In this document: piece after piece, positions 10,463 through 21,000 of the stretch
Position numbering within the stretch: the first letter of the stretch is position 1
How the letters are laid out: each line of letters begins with the position of its first letter
Assembly (NCBI GenBank): GCA_001598975.1
Contig: BBXU01003174.1
Coordinates: forward strand, 1-30,591
DNA: 30,591 nucleotides
Reading direction: 5' to 3'
Source of the DNA: Parachlorella kessleri
Taxonomy: Eukaryota > Chlorophyta > Trebouxiophyceae > Chlorellales > Chlorellaceae
Notes under the pieces: model-generated
What the model saw: the letters and a program-made list of their open reading frames with translations, nothing else
Database searches by the model: none
What the model was told of the DNA's origin: nothing
Made by a program: the position numbers and the translations under genes

Positions 10463-11761
10463 TCATGCGTCGCCCACCGTGGTCACTGCTGAAGGGAGCA
10501 GCCAGCAGCCATACTTTGGTCCGCTGACATCCAGCACTAGCCGCAGTGATTTCAACCGTTGCTGCCATCGCTGCCCGCCACCTCTGAGCACAATGCGTCG
10601 CCACCGCAGGTCCCCGCTCTCCTCCGCATCTAAAGACTCCAAGCCCATGGACGGCAGTGCCGTTAAGCCTTGATGTTGCTGCAGGGCTGCCTGCTCCTCC
10701 TGCAGCAGTGTAGGTGGGCCGGGTGTCGATGTCAGGGTTGGCACATATGTGCTCAACAAAAGTTGTAAGTTGAAGCGACAAAAGCTACATGTGATGCGCT
10801 AGCTATAAAACGACCCCATCAAGCTAAGCGGCACGGTGGGTTCACATAGTGGTTGCCACAAGAGATTGCAGCAAACCCTGGCTACGCACAGTACTCCTTG
10901 CTAGGCTGCATGCCATGGTCATCCTTAAAGGAGGCACCAGCTCCATCCACTACCTCTGGTATGACTTGGAGATGCACAGCCAGGTGCTCCTCTGGCAGAT
11001 GACGTTCCAATCGCTCTGCCCACTCTATCAGTGACACAGCCTTGGTCAGGGATGAGGGGAGGTCAAGCCGCAGCAAGTCGTGGGGTGCTGTTAGGCGGTA
11101 CAAGTCAAAATGGTGTATAGGAGGCCCTGCGGGACGTGACACTGGCAGCCGTAGGTGGGGAATGCCGCAACGATGTGCATGTTGGGAAAAGGAAAACACT
11201 GTATGAGTTGCACACTGTATGACAACATCCATCAAGCTGGCAAAGCTTTGTAAGGTCCAGAGACTTGTTGCATTCTGCGCCACTGTGCGCCCCACCTGTT
11301 GGCAGTTCGTAGATGTTCTGCAAGAGGAAGGTTGGCGACGGAACGGGCAGGCTTTCATCCTCGCTTGCAACTCTTATAAACTCCCGGCTGCAACCATGCG
11401 CAGCAAGCTCAGTCTGCCAGCACTCTTTCGGCCCTCACTCTGCTGCTAAGCCAAAGCTTATACTCTGAAGCTCGTACCAAAAGTAGCTCTTCCCGGCGCC
11501 CACGCTGCCATACAGCAAGTAAGTGTCTGCTGGGTGCAAGTCGCTGGCAAAGTACCCAGCCAATAGCTGGGTAGCACTTGGACATGTGACCACCAGGGAG
11601 AGGTGCTCGAGGCGAGCAGCAGTATGCATGGCCACTTTAAGACGGAATGCGCTTCGGCTGCGTCTTTGGGACCATGACAGCCTGCAAGTCGCCAGCACTG
11701 CGGCTCTGATCATGGGTTGTCCGAGTTGCAAAGTTGAGGGAACTGTGTTACTTGTTTTCAA
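10463..11761 (-). CDS. tsaE: TsaE-type ATPase of tRNA t6A synthesis, probably organellar, four exons
   Basis: Minus-strand exons: 11761-11478, 11387-11296, 11126-10954 and 10699-10463, giving about 261 residues. The core follows TsaE (YjeE): TQLLAGYFASDLHPADTYLL, the P-loop GSVGAGKS (residues 85-92), VPSPTFLLQNIYE (about 110-122), HFDLYRL (131-137) and VSLIEWAERL. The last exon has the usual RRIVLRGGGQRW end plus an extra tail. In bacteria TsaE is the ATPase that drives turnover of the TsaB-TsaD complex making N6-threonylcarbamoyladenosine at tRNA position 37. The N-terminus before the core (about 50 residues, rich in Ser, Arg and Ala, almost no acid) looks like a mitochondrial or plastid transit peptide. 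An internal Met at residue 17 (11713) is an alternative start. The P-loop ends in Ser where bacteria usually have Thr. Exon joins are strongly supported because every junction rebuilds a family motif. Confidence 0.92.
10764..10768 (+). terminator. Candidate poly(A) signal TGTAA of the PMP3 gene
   Basis: First + strand TGTAA after the PMP3 stop, about 700 bases downstream, inside intron 3 of the opposing tsaE gene. Weak, because it depends on one pentamer. Confidence 0.3.
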
Positions 11762-12026
11762 CCTTGTGTGCCGTAATGGCAGGTATAATTGAGGTTTGGA
11801 GGGGTGAAGGCTCTGGGAAGCACGTCAGGCGCAGCAGCTGAGGCGCGCAGCTTGTCAAAAACACCGGGGAAACAAGGCTACGTTACTTATCCAGCGACTT
11901 CCTTTGCCACAAGCCTTGCGTACCACCAACAGCCTAGCATTCCCTGTGTTGGTTGAGCGTGCTTATGGCCATGTGATCATTTAAGGTTTCGCAATAGTGT
12001 GCAGAAGCACGGGCTGAATTAGCGGG
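11762..12026. promoter_or_regulatory. Shared divergent promoter region of tsaE (-) and the ZRANB3-like gene (+)
   Basis: Only 265 bases separate the two start codons, which point away from each other. Both 5' UTRs and both core promoters must lie here unless one gene has an upstream leader exon. No TATA box is evident. The function is inferred from the geometry alone. Confidence 0.65.
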
Positions 12027-15000
12027 ATGTGGGAAGACGAGGATGATGAACTTGACTGGTGCGCTAAGTCACCAACTCCTGCTCCCAGCCTGCCTGACAA
12101 CTTTCTGCCTCACATAGTACAAGGGCCCTTTACTTGCAGGGCTGCTCTGGAACAGCTCGAGAAGAGTGCTCTGGAGATGCCCAGCGGGCAGGAGACAATC
12201 CTTCCAGCTAATGTTTCAGCAGGGCCAGCTGCGCCTGCCGGCGTGCCGCCGCAGCTCCACCCAGCGCTAACCTACAGGCCTCCAGTACAGCCATGCCAGG
12301 ACAACTGGGGCTGCACTGGCAACCCTACAGCAGCTCTAGTAGCGCCCTTCAGCACTGCACCCAGGCAAGGAGCAGCTCCTCTGGACACATCTGCACCCAG
12401 CCATGCTGTCACTCTTCTTCAGCACTGTGGCGGCGCTGCGGAACTACCCTCTGCAGCAGCTGCTCCTTGCCGCACTGGTGGCTCTCATCCCGTCAGCAGC
12501 ACAGGGCTTCTTGCGCCAGCTGCTTCGCACTGCCAACCAAGTGCCCGCCAGTACAGCGGCGCGGGTCATTGCCCTGCAGTTGGGTCCAGCCACCCTCACA
12601 GTCACGGCGGCGGCACTGGCCCTCCAAACCCACCCAGGCAGCCTGCACCCAGCATCAACAACTCGCCAGCAGTGGTGGAGCTGCGGCGTAGGATGGGCGA
12701 GTTCCAGTCCATGGCGGCCAGCCTGCCCCCACCCAGACCCCGGAATCTCACGTACGAGTACTCGCCCCAATGGCCGCAACATCTCTTGGACTCATGCGCT
12801 TGCAAAAATGGGACGGCAACCGGTATTTTAGATGGAAATGCACATGACAGAAACTGCACGTGACAGGAAGGGGTCAGACAGCAGTGTGACAGGTATTAAA
12901 TTGCCTGTGGCCAAGAAATCTTGTATGGGGAGCCCGTTGTTCACTTCTGTAATAAGATGCTTTGGGAATGGGTTGTTGCACTTGCTTCCTTGGGGTCAGT
13001 CGCTTGCGATGGCTACGAGCCCAGCAGGCGGTACATCCCTTGTGTGACCGACCGCAGGTGCCCTGGCGTCTACGGCCGTGGCTGCGGCGGCCGCCTGCGC
13101 TGGGCGTGCTATGGCGACCCCTCGTGGGCCCACTGGGCGTGCAGCAACTGGCAGAACTGCGACTACAGGGAGTACCCGGCCCCCAGGAAGGGTACCCCCG
13201 AGCTGAGCATACAGATAGACACGCCTGACACCATTGAGGTGAGGAGACTCTGGCAGGTGGCATAACTGCCGGACTTTGGAGCCTGCATGCAAGATCAAGC
13301 GTGGGCAGGTTCATCCACCTCCTGCTGTTCACCACCTTGGAACTGCCAACCGACCATCAGGCAGAGGTGCTGTTTCCTGTACTTGGCTCGTGACCCTGCC
13401 TTCCCATGCGTGAAGTCATCCCGACCGCCTGGTGGTGTACTCAGGTGGCTGCGCTGCCGGGCGCTGAGGAGGCGGTGGTGCACTGTGGCGGCGTGGCAGC
13501 GGTGCTGCGGGCTGCCGGCGTCGACCTTAGCAGCGCCCTTACATCACACCCGCCCCCTGGCACTGCCTTGCTGCCGCCACAGCCGGGGCAGCAGCAGCAG
13601 CAGCAGCAGCAGCAACATGCTTTATGTGAGGCCTCCGTCGGGCAAGCAGGGTCCAAGACCTCTGGGGACGGCCATGTCCCAGAAAATGCTGCTGGGGTTG
13701 AGCCCGGTTTGCGCTGCCACTCGCTGCCCTCGTCTCCGAGGGCACCCCTGCCGCCACGCTTTGCACACTCCCTGCCAGCATCTCCGGTTCAACTCCCCGC
13801 AGTGGGTGGACAGGCCCAGCAGCCAGGCGCAACAAAATCCTGGGGCGTCAACGAGCAGCAGCAGCAGCATGTCACCGCATTACTAAGTGCTCCTATGTGC
13901 CTAGCACAGTCAGCGCCTGCCTCACCGACTGCGGCGGCCCAGTCAGAGCAGACTGCCAGGCAGCTAAGCAAGGGTCCTCACCACACCAGCTCGCTGCCTG
14001 TGTCCCCGCCGGACGGCCGTCAGCCAGGGGCGGGGGGTGCTTCCCAGCACTCTCCAGCATCCCAGCGGAGCCTTGCTAGCGCGCTGCAGCAGCTGCGCCC
14101 CTTGAGTGCCGAGCGCCAGCAGCAGGCAGCGAGCCGAGTTGAGGACATGCAGCCAGCGTCTGCTGACAGCACCAGGGTGATGCGGGAGGGCCAGCACAGC
14201 GTGGAGCCGGCCCAGCAGCAGCAGCAGCAGCAGGCACAGCAGGCTCAGCAGCAGGCACAGCAGCCTCCAGGCAACCTGGCATCAGCTGCAGCAGAACAGG
14301 ACCAAACCAGCGACGCACAGCAGGCTGCAGCAGAACAGCAGGAGCGCCAGGGCAGGCCAGACCCGGGGCGTGTGAGGTTTTGGCTGGCAGACTATGAGAG
14401 AGTGCGTGACACGCTATTAGCTTTCCGTCAGCACACCGGCATTCCGCTGCTCATGAGGGCGGGATGCATCCCCAAGGCAACCCTCCAGGCCTTCAGGTCA
14501 GTAAGAGAAGTATTCCAAGCACGCTGTGTCACGAGTCAACCGCCTGCCTGTGTCCATCGGGTACACATGGCGCCATTCTCAGCAGCAGCATGTTCCAGGC
14601 CACTACAGCTTGGTCCACACCGTTAGGTACATACCCAAAGCTTCACACCAGCAGGGCAGCGGCCCTCACTCACATTTCCCACCCCATAAAATGTGGCATA
14701 CGATTGTGCGGGGGGGGTTCCTACTTGCTGCCTGGCACCTCCGCCGCTGCAGGGGCCAGGTGTTCCCTCGGCCGGCGCCCTGCGAGGTCGAGCGGCGCTA
14801 CGGCCGCCTGCCGCCTTTCCTGGAGGCGGCCCTGATGCCCTTCCAGCGCGAGGGCGTGCGCTTTGGGCTGCGCTGCGGCGGCAAGTGCATGCTGGCGGAC
14901 GAGATGGGGGTGGGCAAGACGGTGCAGGCCATTGCGCTGGCGGCATGCTACCAGGTGGGGAGGGTGCTTTGTTGCTAGGTGAATTTCTTTGGATTGACTT

Positions 15001-18000
15001 GAATTCCAATGAAAGGCATGACGGTGCAGGCCATCACGCTGGCGGTGTGTTACTAGGTGGGGAGAAGGGCGCTGTGTTGCTAGGGAGAGACAGAGAGGGG
15101 GCGTGCTACCAGGTGGGGGGTAGGGCGCTATGTTGCTAGGGAGAGACTGGGAGGGGGTGGGCAGGTCCGACCGACAGCGGAAGCCACCGTGGTGGCAGCC
15201 TTGCACACGGTAGCAGTAGGGGTGGAAGCTTGCAAAGAGGACACTGTGGTTTTGGTGGTCCAGCTAGCAGCGGCGGATGTGGGAGGAGATGCTTGGACCG
15301 GCGTTGCCCGTGCCTGCCTCCTCTTGCAACTTCTTTTTTTCAGCCTATCTTCGAGTGTCCTCTCCTGAGCAACCCAGATCCTACTGAGTCATCTGCTTCT
15401 CAAACCTGCATACAACAGCGAGGGGTGTAGTTGTAAAGGGGTCATGTCATGCCAGAGTCTCACTTTGTGACTTACAACACTCCCCGGCACCCACCCACTA
15501 GCAGATCCTTGCATGAGAAGCAGCTTCGCAGTCCGCTAACCAGTATGTGTTCCTCGTGTGCTCGTCGTTGCCTATCCAGCCGGCAGGGCGGCTTGTGTGG
15601 TGCAGAAGCCAAGGAGGCCCCCCCCCTGCTTCTTAGCACATACATCAGTTGTGTACCGGGTCCCCCACCGGGTTGTGTACTGTGCTGACCTACATCTGTG
15701 TATGAACGAACATGCAGGAGGAGTGGCCGCTGCTGGTGGTTGCTCCGGCCAGCCTGCGCCTGGTGTGGGCGGAGGAGCTGGAGAAGTGGCTGCCCCAGCT
15801 GCGGCCTAGCACCATCCACGTGATCGAGGGCAGGGAGGGGCGGGTGGCGCCGCCCAACCTGCCGCTGGTCACGGTGGGTGCGCAAGGGAGTACCATGTAA
15901 AATGCTCCCCCACTACCCCCCCCCCCCCTCCCCCCCCGCCACGCACACACACACACACAGAACAGGGGTGTTGTAGGGTGAGAGGCGGTGTGTGTCAGTG
16001 GCGGCAGCACTCATGATGCGGTGGAGAGCAGGGGAGGAGCGGGTTGCGCCCAACCTACCCTTGGTCAGGGTGCGTGCTGATGGGAGTGCAGAAGGGTTGG
16101 GAGGCGGCGGGTGTAGGGGGCCGCAGCATTTATGCTATGGAGGGTAGGGAGGAGCGGGTTGCGATGCCCCACCTACCGTTGGTCAAGAGGGGCCAAGAGT
16201 GCACCTGGCGGCATTTCATCGGTGTGCTTTGGTCTGCATGCATTGCAAGTACTGTGTGGCTGTCTCTGCAGATCACCTCTTTCGAGATGATGCAGCGGCT
16301 CACCTGCGAGGGTTGCAAGCAGCGGGGGCAGGAGAAGCAGGGCTTGTGTGCCAATGCTGGCAGGCGCTGTGCTGGAGCACAGGTGGGCCGCTGCCCCTCC
16401 TTAACCACCATGCCTGCGTCCCATGCCTGCCCTCGGCACAGGTGCCCACATAGCCAAGCGCATAGACTCGCCAGAATACCCACACAAGTATCGTGCTCGG
16501 ACAGCACCACTGATGGGACCTTGACACGCCGTCCTTGCTCGTGCAGCTCTGCATGGCTGCCATGGGCTGGAAGGTCATTATAGTGGACGAAAGCCACCAG
16601 GTAACACGCCTGTCTTTCCTATGCCGTCAGGGTGGCCCAGTGGGCCGATGTTTGTTATGTGTGAAGGTGAAGGTTACTACCGCAAACTAGTGAAGGTTGT
16701 GACTAGCAGGCTTCCCTGTGAGGGTCGCAGGTCTGCCAACCTTATTGGCATGGGTCCTCAAGTCTGCACCAGACCTTTCCCTTCACAGTTCACTTGTGTG
16801 CGTGCGCTTTAGAATAGCCTTCTTCTCCCGTGCATGTTGGATTGTCACAGGCGGCCTGCACCCCCGCATGCAGAGTACACACAGCACCCTGTCACTGCCA
16901 GTGTACTCGTTGGTTGATAACTTTCAAACTCAGGTCGGTATCGATGCTGATGAGCAATTGCTGCAGCTGCGCACAAGCAACCGGCCGCCGGACGCCCAGC
17001 ACACGGAGGCGGTGGTGTCGGCGGTGCGCCTGGCGCGGCGAGCCGTGTTCCTGACGGGCACACCCTCCCTCAGCCGCCCCTTTGACCTCTTCCGGCAGGT
17101 ACAGTGGGTGGTAGGAGAGTGGGGGCATGCATAGCTGTAGCATGTGGTGTGCCCAGGGCTCTCTGAGGAGGTGGTGGCACAGTGTGGCTGGCGTGCCTGG
17201 TGACACTGGTGACACTGGGGGGTCGTGCCCGCCGTAGCCGCACCCTTGAAACCCTTTGCCAAGGGGATACACCTGGGGGTGAGCATGGGAAGGTCACCCT
17301 GGCGGATGCGGAGCTGCCTCCGACTGGGTAGCCACACGTGCCTTTGGTGCAAGGTCCCTGTCAGAGGTGCTCCAAAGCACCTGGGCGCCTTGAAGCCCTG
17401 CCCGCCTCACTTTCGCATGAACCCTTGAAGGCCACAGATGGATGCTATGGCTTGGTCTCCTGACCGCAACAGCGCTGAGGCATCACACCGGGTCATCATT
17501 GCCACTGTCACTGCCTCTCTTATTGTTTCTGCACCCTCTTTTTTTTCTGCACCACAGGTGGACGCCCTTAAACCCGGCCTCCTGGGCCGCGACCGCGTGG
17601 AGTTTGCCGCCGCCTACTGCTGCCGCCGCGCGGTGCCGGTGCCCGGCGGCAATGGGCGCCTGCGGTACGATCACAGCGGGCTCAGCAGGGGCGCCGAGCT
17701 GCATGGACTGCTGCGGCGGGAGGTCATGCTGCGGCGACTCAAGCGCGACGTGCTGAGCCAGCTGCCGCCCAAAAGGCGCCAGGTAGGACTCGTCTTAGAA
17801 ACTACACATACATTGCTGAGGGAAGAGGTGGGGTGCGGGTAGGTGGGTGTGCCGCTGGATGACAGGGAGATATTGCTCTGGGAGAGGTTTTTGGGTTTTG
17901 ATGATGACCACAACAGGCTCAGCAAGGGCCGCTTTACTCCATGCTCTGCTGGTGCTGCTGCTGCAGGAGGTCGTGCTTAGCGGGCTCTGCCTCACAGTCA

Positions 18001-21000
18001 TGTCTGCTCCTCTGCCTGCCTCCCCTTGCTGACATGCAGGTGATCCGCCTGCCCAAGCCAAAGGCCGAGCACTGGCCCAAGGGCAGCGCCAAGAGGGGCG
18101 CCAGCAGTGGGCAGGCTGACAGTGAGGATGACACTGGCGGCTCTGGGTCTGATGAAGCCGATGGGGAGGAGCCGCTAGAAGAGGATGTGGGGAAGGAGGG
18201 TCCCGGCTCAAAAAACAAGGAGGCTATTAGGAGGGCTGGGAAGCACATGAGCGCCGCCCACCGCACAGGTCAGCAAGCTGAGTCCACCTTCTCTGGCAGG
18301 GTACCTGAGTTCTGCAGGTATGCCGTGTGGTGGTGAGTGAAGCTAGCTGTCATGCATAGGCTTCCCCTGCCCAGGTATGAAAGGCCAGTCGCTGGCTGAT
18401 GATCATCTAGAGGATTTGCTCCCGTTAGACTTCTTGCCTAGTCCTGTCACTCCACTGCAGCCCTGGCCAAGATGCCCTATATCTATTTGACAGTTTCTGT
18501 GCATACATTGGGGCCGCAAAAGGTCCATTTGTGTTAACAATGGCCTGTACCCACAACGAGAACCCTGCTGCAGCCTTGGCCAAGCTGCCCTTTGTCATCG
18601 ACTGGATCATGCATGCGCTTGGAGCACGAAAGCGCGGGGGAGCAGCAGGGCGAGGAGGTATTACCCAGGCAAGCTGAGTGGTGTGCAGGCTGGGTGCTGA
18701 CCAGTGCTGACCACCCTCACATTCAAACATGCCCTGGACTTTTGCATGGGTCCCGGGGTTGTCTATTGCACTAGGTGAGGTTTTGTGGACTGCATGAATG
18801 CCTGCTTTGCCTGCTTCGACCGGCTGTGCATGAGCCTGTCCTCACCGCTGGTTACAAGGCGCAGTGCAGGACGGGGACGAAGATGAGCCACCAGCCGCTG
18901 GATCAGCTGCGGAGAGTGGACCCAAGTTCCTGCTCTTTGCCCACCACAAGTGAGTGTCCACCCCCCTCACGTGAGAATGTAGCACTCCAGAACACTCTCT
19001 CCTCTTCTGCGGGCTAACGCAAGAACCCCTAAGAGCCATCGACAGCTGTTCCTGACTCCTTCTAGTCGTGTTGTGAACATCCAAGTGTGCGCTTTGGCTT
19101 AGGAAAAGAACTGTGTGATTTGTTCAGGTACCTGGGCTTTTATCCATCTTACAACAGCTGTGCCACGGGTAGCCATGCTGGGCGGGTGGTGCTGTCCTGG
19201 CAGTGCTTGTGCCCTCGTCCTCTAGCTGCCTCCTATGCTGCTCGTCCAAGCACCCCGCCTGGCCTGTGGCGACATCTTTTCGTGCCAGGGATGTGATGTA
19301 CGGTGTTTATGCTGTCCTGGCAGCGCTTCTGTCATCGCCATGGAGCTGCTCTCTTTGCTACTCGTCCCAGTGTTGACCTTTTGTACTAACTGTGCCAGGG
19401 ACGTGATGGATGGGCTGGCAGCCGCCCTTGATGGTGCCGCTGGCTTCGCCCCGGTGCCCTTCATCCGCATCGAGGGGGCCACGGATGGTGAGGGGCGGCG
19501 CCAGGCGGCGGCACGCTTCCGGGCAGACCCCGCAGTGCGGGTGGCCCTGCTGAGCGTGACTGCGGCCGGGGTGGGCCTGGACTTCAGCTGCGCCAGCGCG
19601 GTGGTGTTTGCAGGTGGGTGGTGCTGCACAGCACGCGCTGGATGTAGGGCGAGGGTTGGGCTGCTCCGCCGACAGAGCCGCCTGGAACACCCTGCCGGGC
19701 AAGCCAGGTGGGACCGTTTTGCCAAAAACCTCTCTGCCGAGCTGCCAAAGTCTTGTAGGCAGGTAAGTAGAAGTCCGCGCCGAGGCAAGCATGGAGCTCG
19801 CGTTGCCCTTCCCGGAAGGGGGCCCCTTGGAAGGAGCAATGCTGGCCCAGGGCCCCGCCTGGGAAGGCACACCGCTCCAGGGTCACTCTACCCACCCTGC
19901 CTGCCAAGCCGCCGCAACGTCTCTTCTAGGAGGGTCATCTCAGAACTGTGAGGAACTCCGCTGCATCCCTTCCGCTTGCAGAGCTGCCCGAGGACCCGTC
20001 CTGGCAAACCTCAGGCAACCTCTGCTGTTGAGGCAAACTCTGCCCATCACCTTCCCACTTGCAGAGCTGCCACAAGACTCTTCTGGGCAGGGTCATTTCA
20101 GGAGAGCTCCCCACACAAAGTACAAAGAACACTCTGTATTCCTTCCGCTTGCAGAGCTCCCCGAGGACCCATCCTGGATGCGCCAGGCTGAGGACCGTGC
20201 ACACCGCAAGGGCCAGCGCCTGCCGGTCAACGTCTACTTCCTGTGCGCCAAGGGCACCACCGACGAGAGGTGGAGCAGGGGTGGCTGGCCTGTGGTTCCG
20301 AGCTGGGAGCCTTCGTACATTTTTAATGGCAGTATTGACCAGAGGAGAGGCTGAGGCTGTAGCATGAATGCCACCGCGCGCATGACCACAGTTTTTGTAC
20401 CAAGGGTATAACCATGTAGACATGGGCAGGTGCGGAGGTATCCTCACACCTCCTACGAAATACAATGCATGTATTCTCAGGGACTTTAACGTTACTCTGC
20501 GTTCTTGGCATTGGCACACTTCGTGTTCAATGTGAAGGCGGTGTGGCTGGCTGGGGACCTGCTGCGTAATGGGCATGCAGGCGCTGGCAGTACCTGAGCC
20601 GCAGCCTTGTCAAGTTGACGGCGGTGATGGACGGCGCACTGTCACCCAAAGCAGGCCCTGCAGCGGGGGAACCGGTGCAGGGCAAAACCGGAGGTAAGAA
20701 CGGGATTTCTAAATTCTTGGCATTTTGAAGCTTTGCCCCCAGGGCTTGGACTTTGAAGCACTGGAGACTGCCTGCTTTGTCCCTAATACTTAGTGGCATC
20801 TAACTTCGGCAGAGGGGGTGGCAACAGTGTTGCTTGACATATCCAGTGCTGCGCCGCTGCCTGAGCACTACATGGGCTGCCTGCGGAAGGAATCGCTGGT
20901 GCTGAGTCAGCTTGCAGACCCAAGCTGTTCGTGCTCGGTAAGATAAGGCCTGCATGTGCTGTTTCTGCAGGTGGCCTCCATGTGGATGACATTGCCGATG

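Noticed and set aside
12293..12831. Two long overlapping frames (132 and 142 codons) in other frames of ZRANB3-like exon 1
   Set aside because: They are shadows produced by GC-rich repetitive codons; only the frame from 12027 joins the downstream zinc-cluster and helicase exons.
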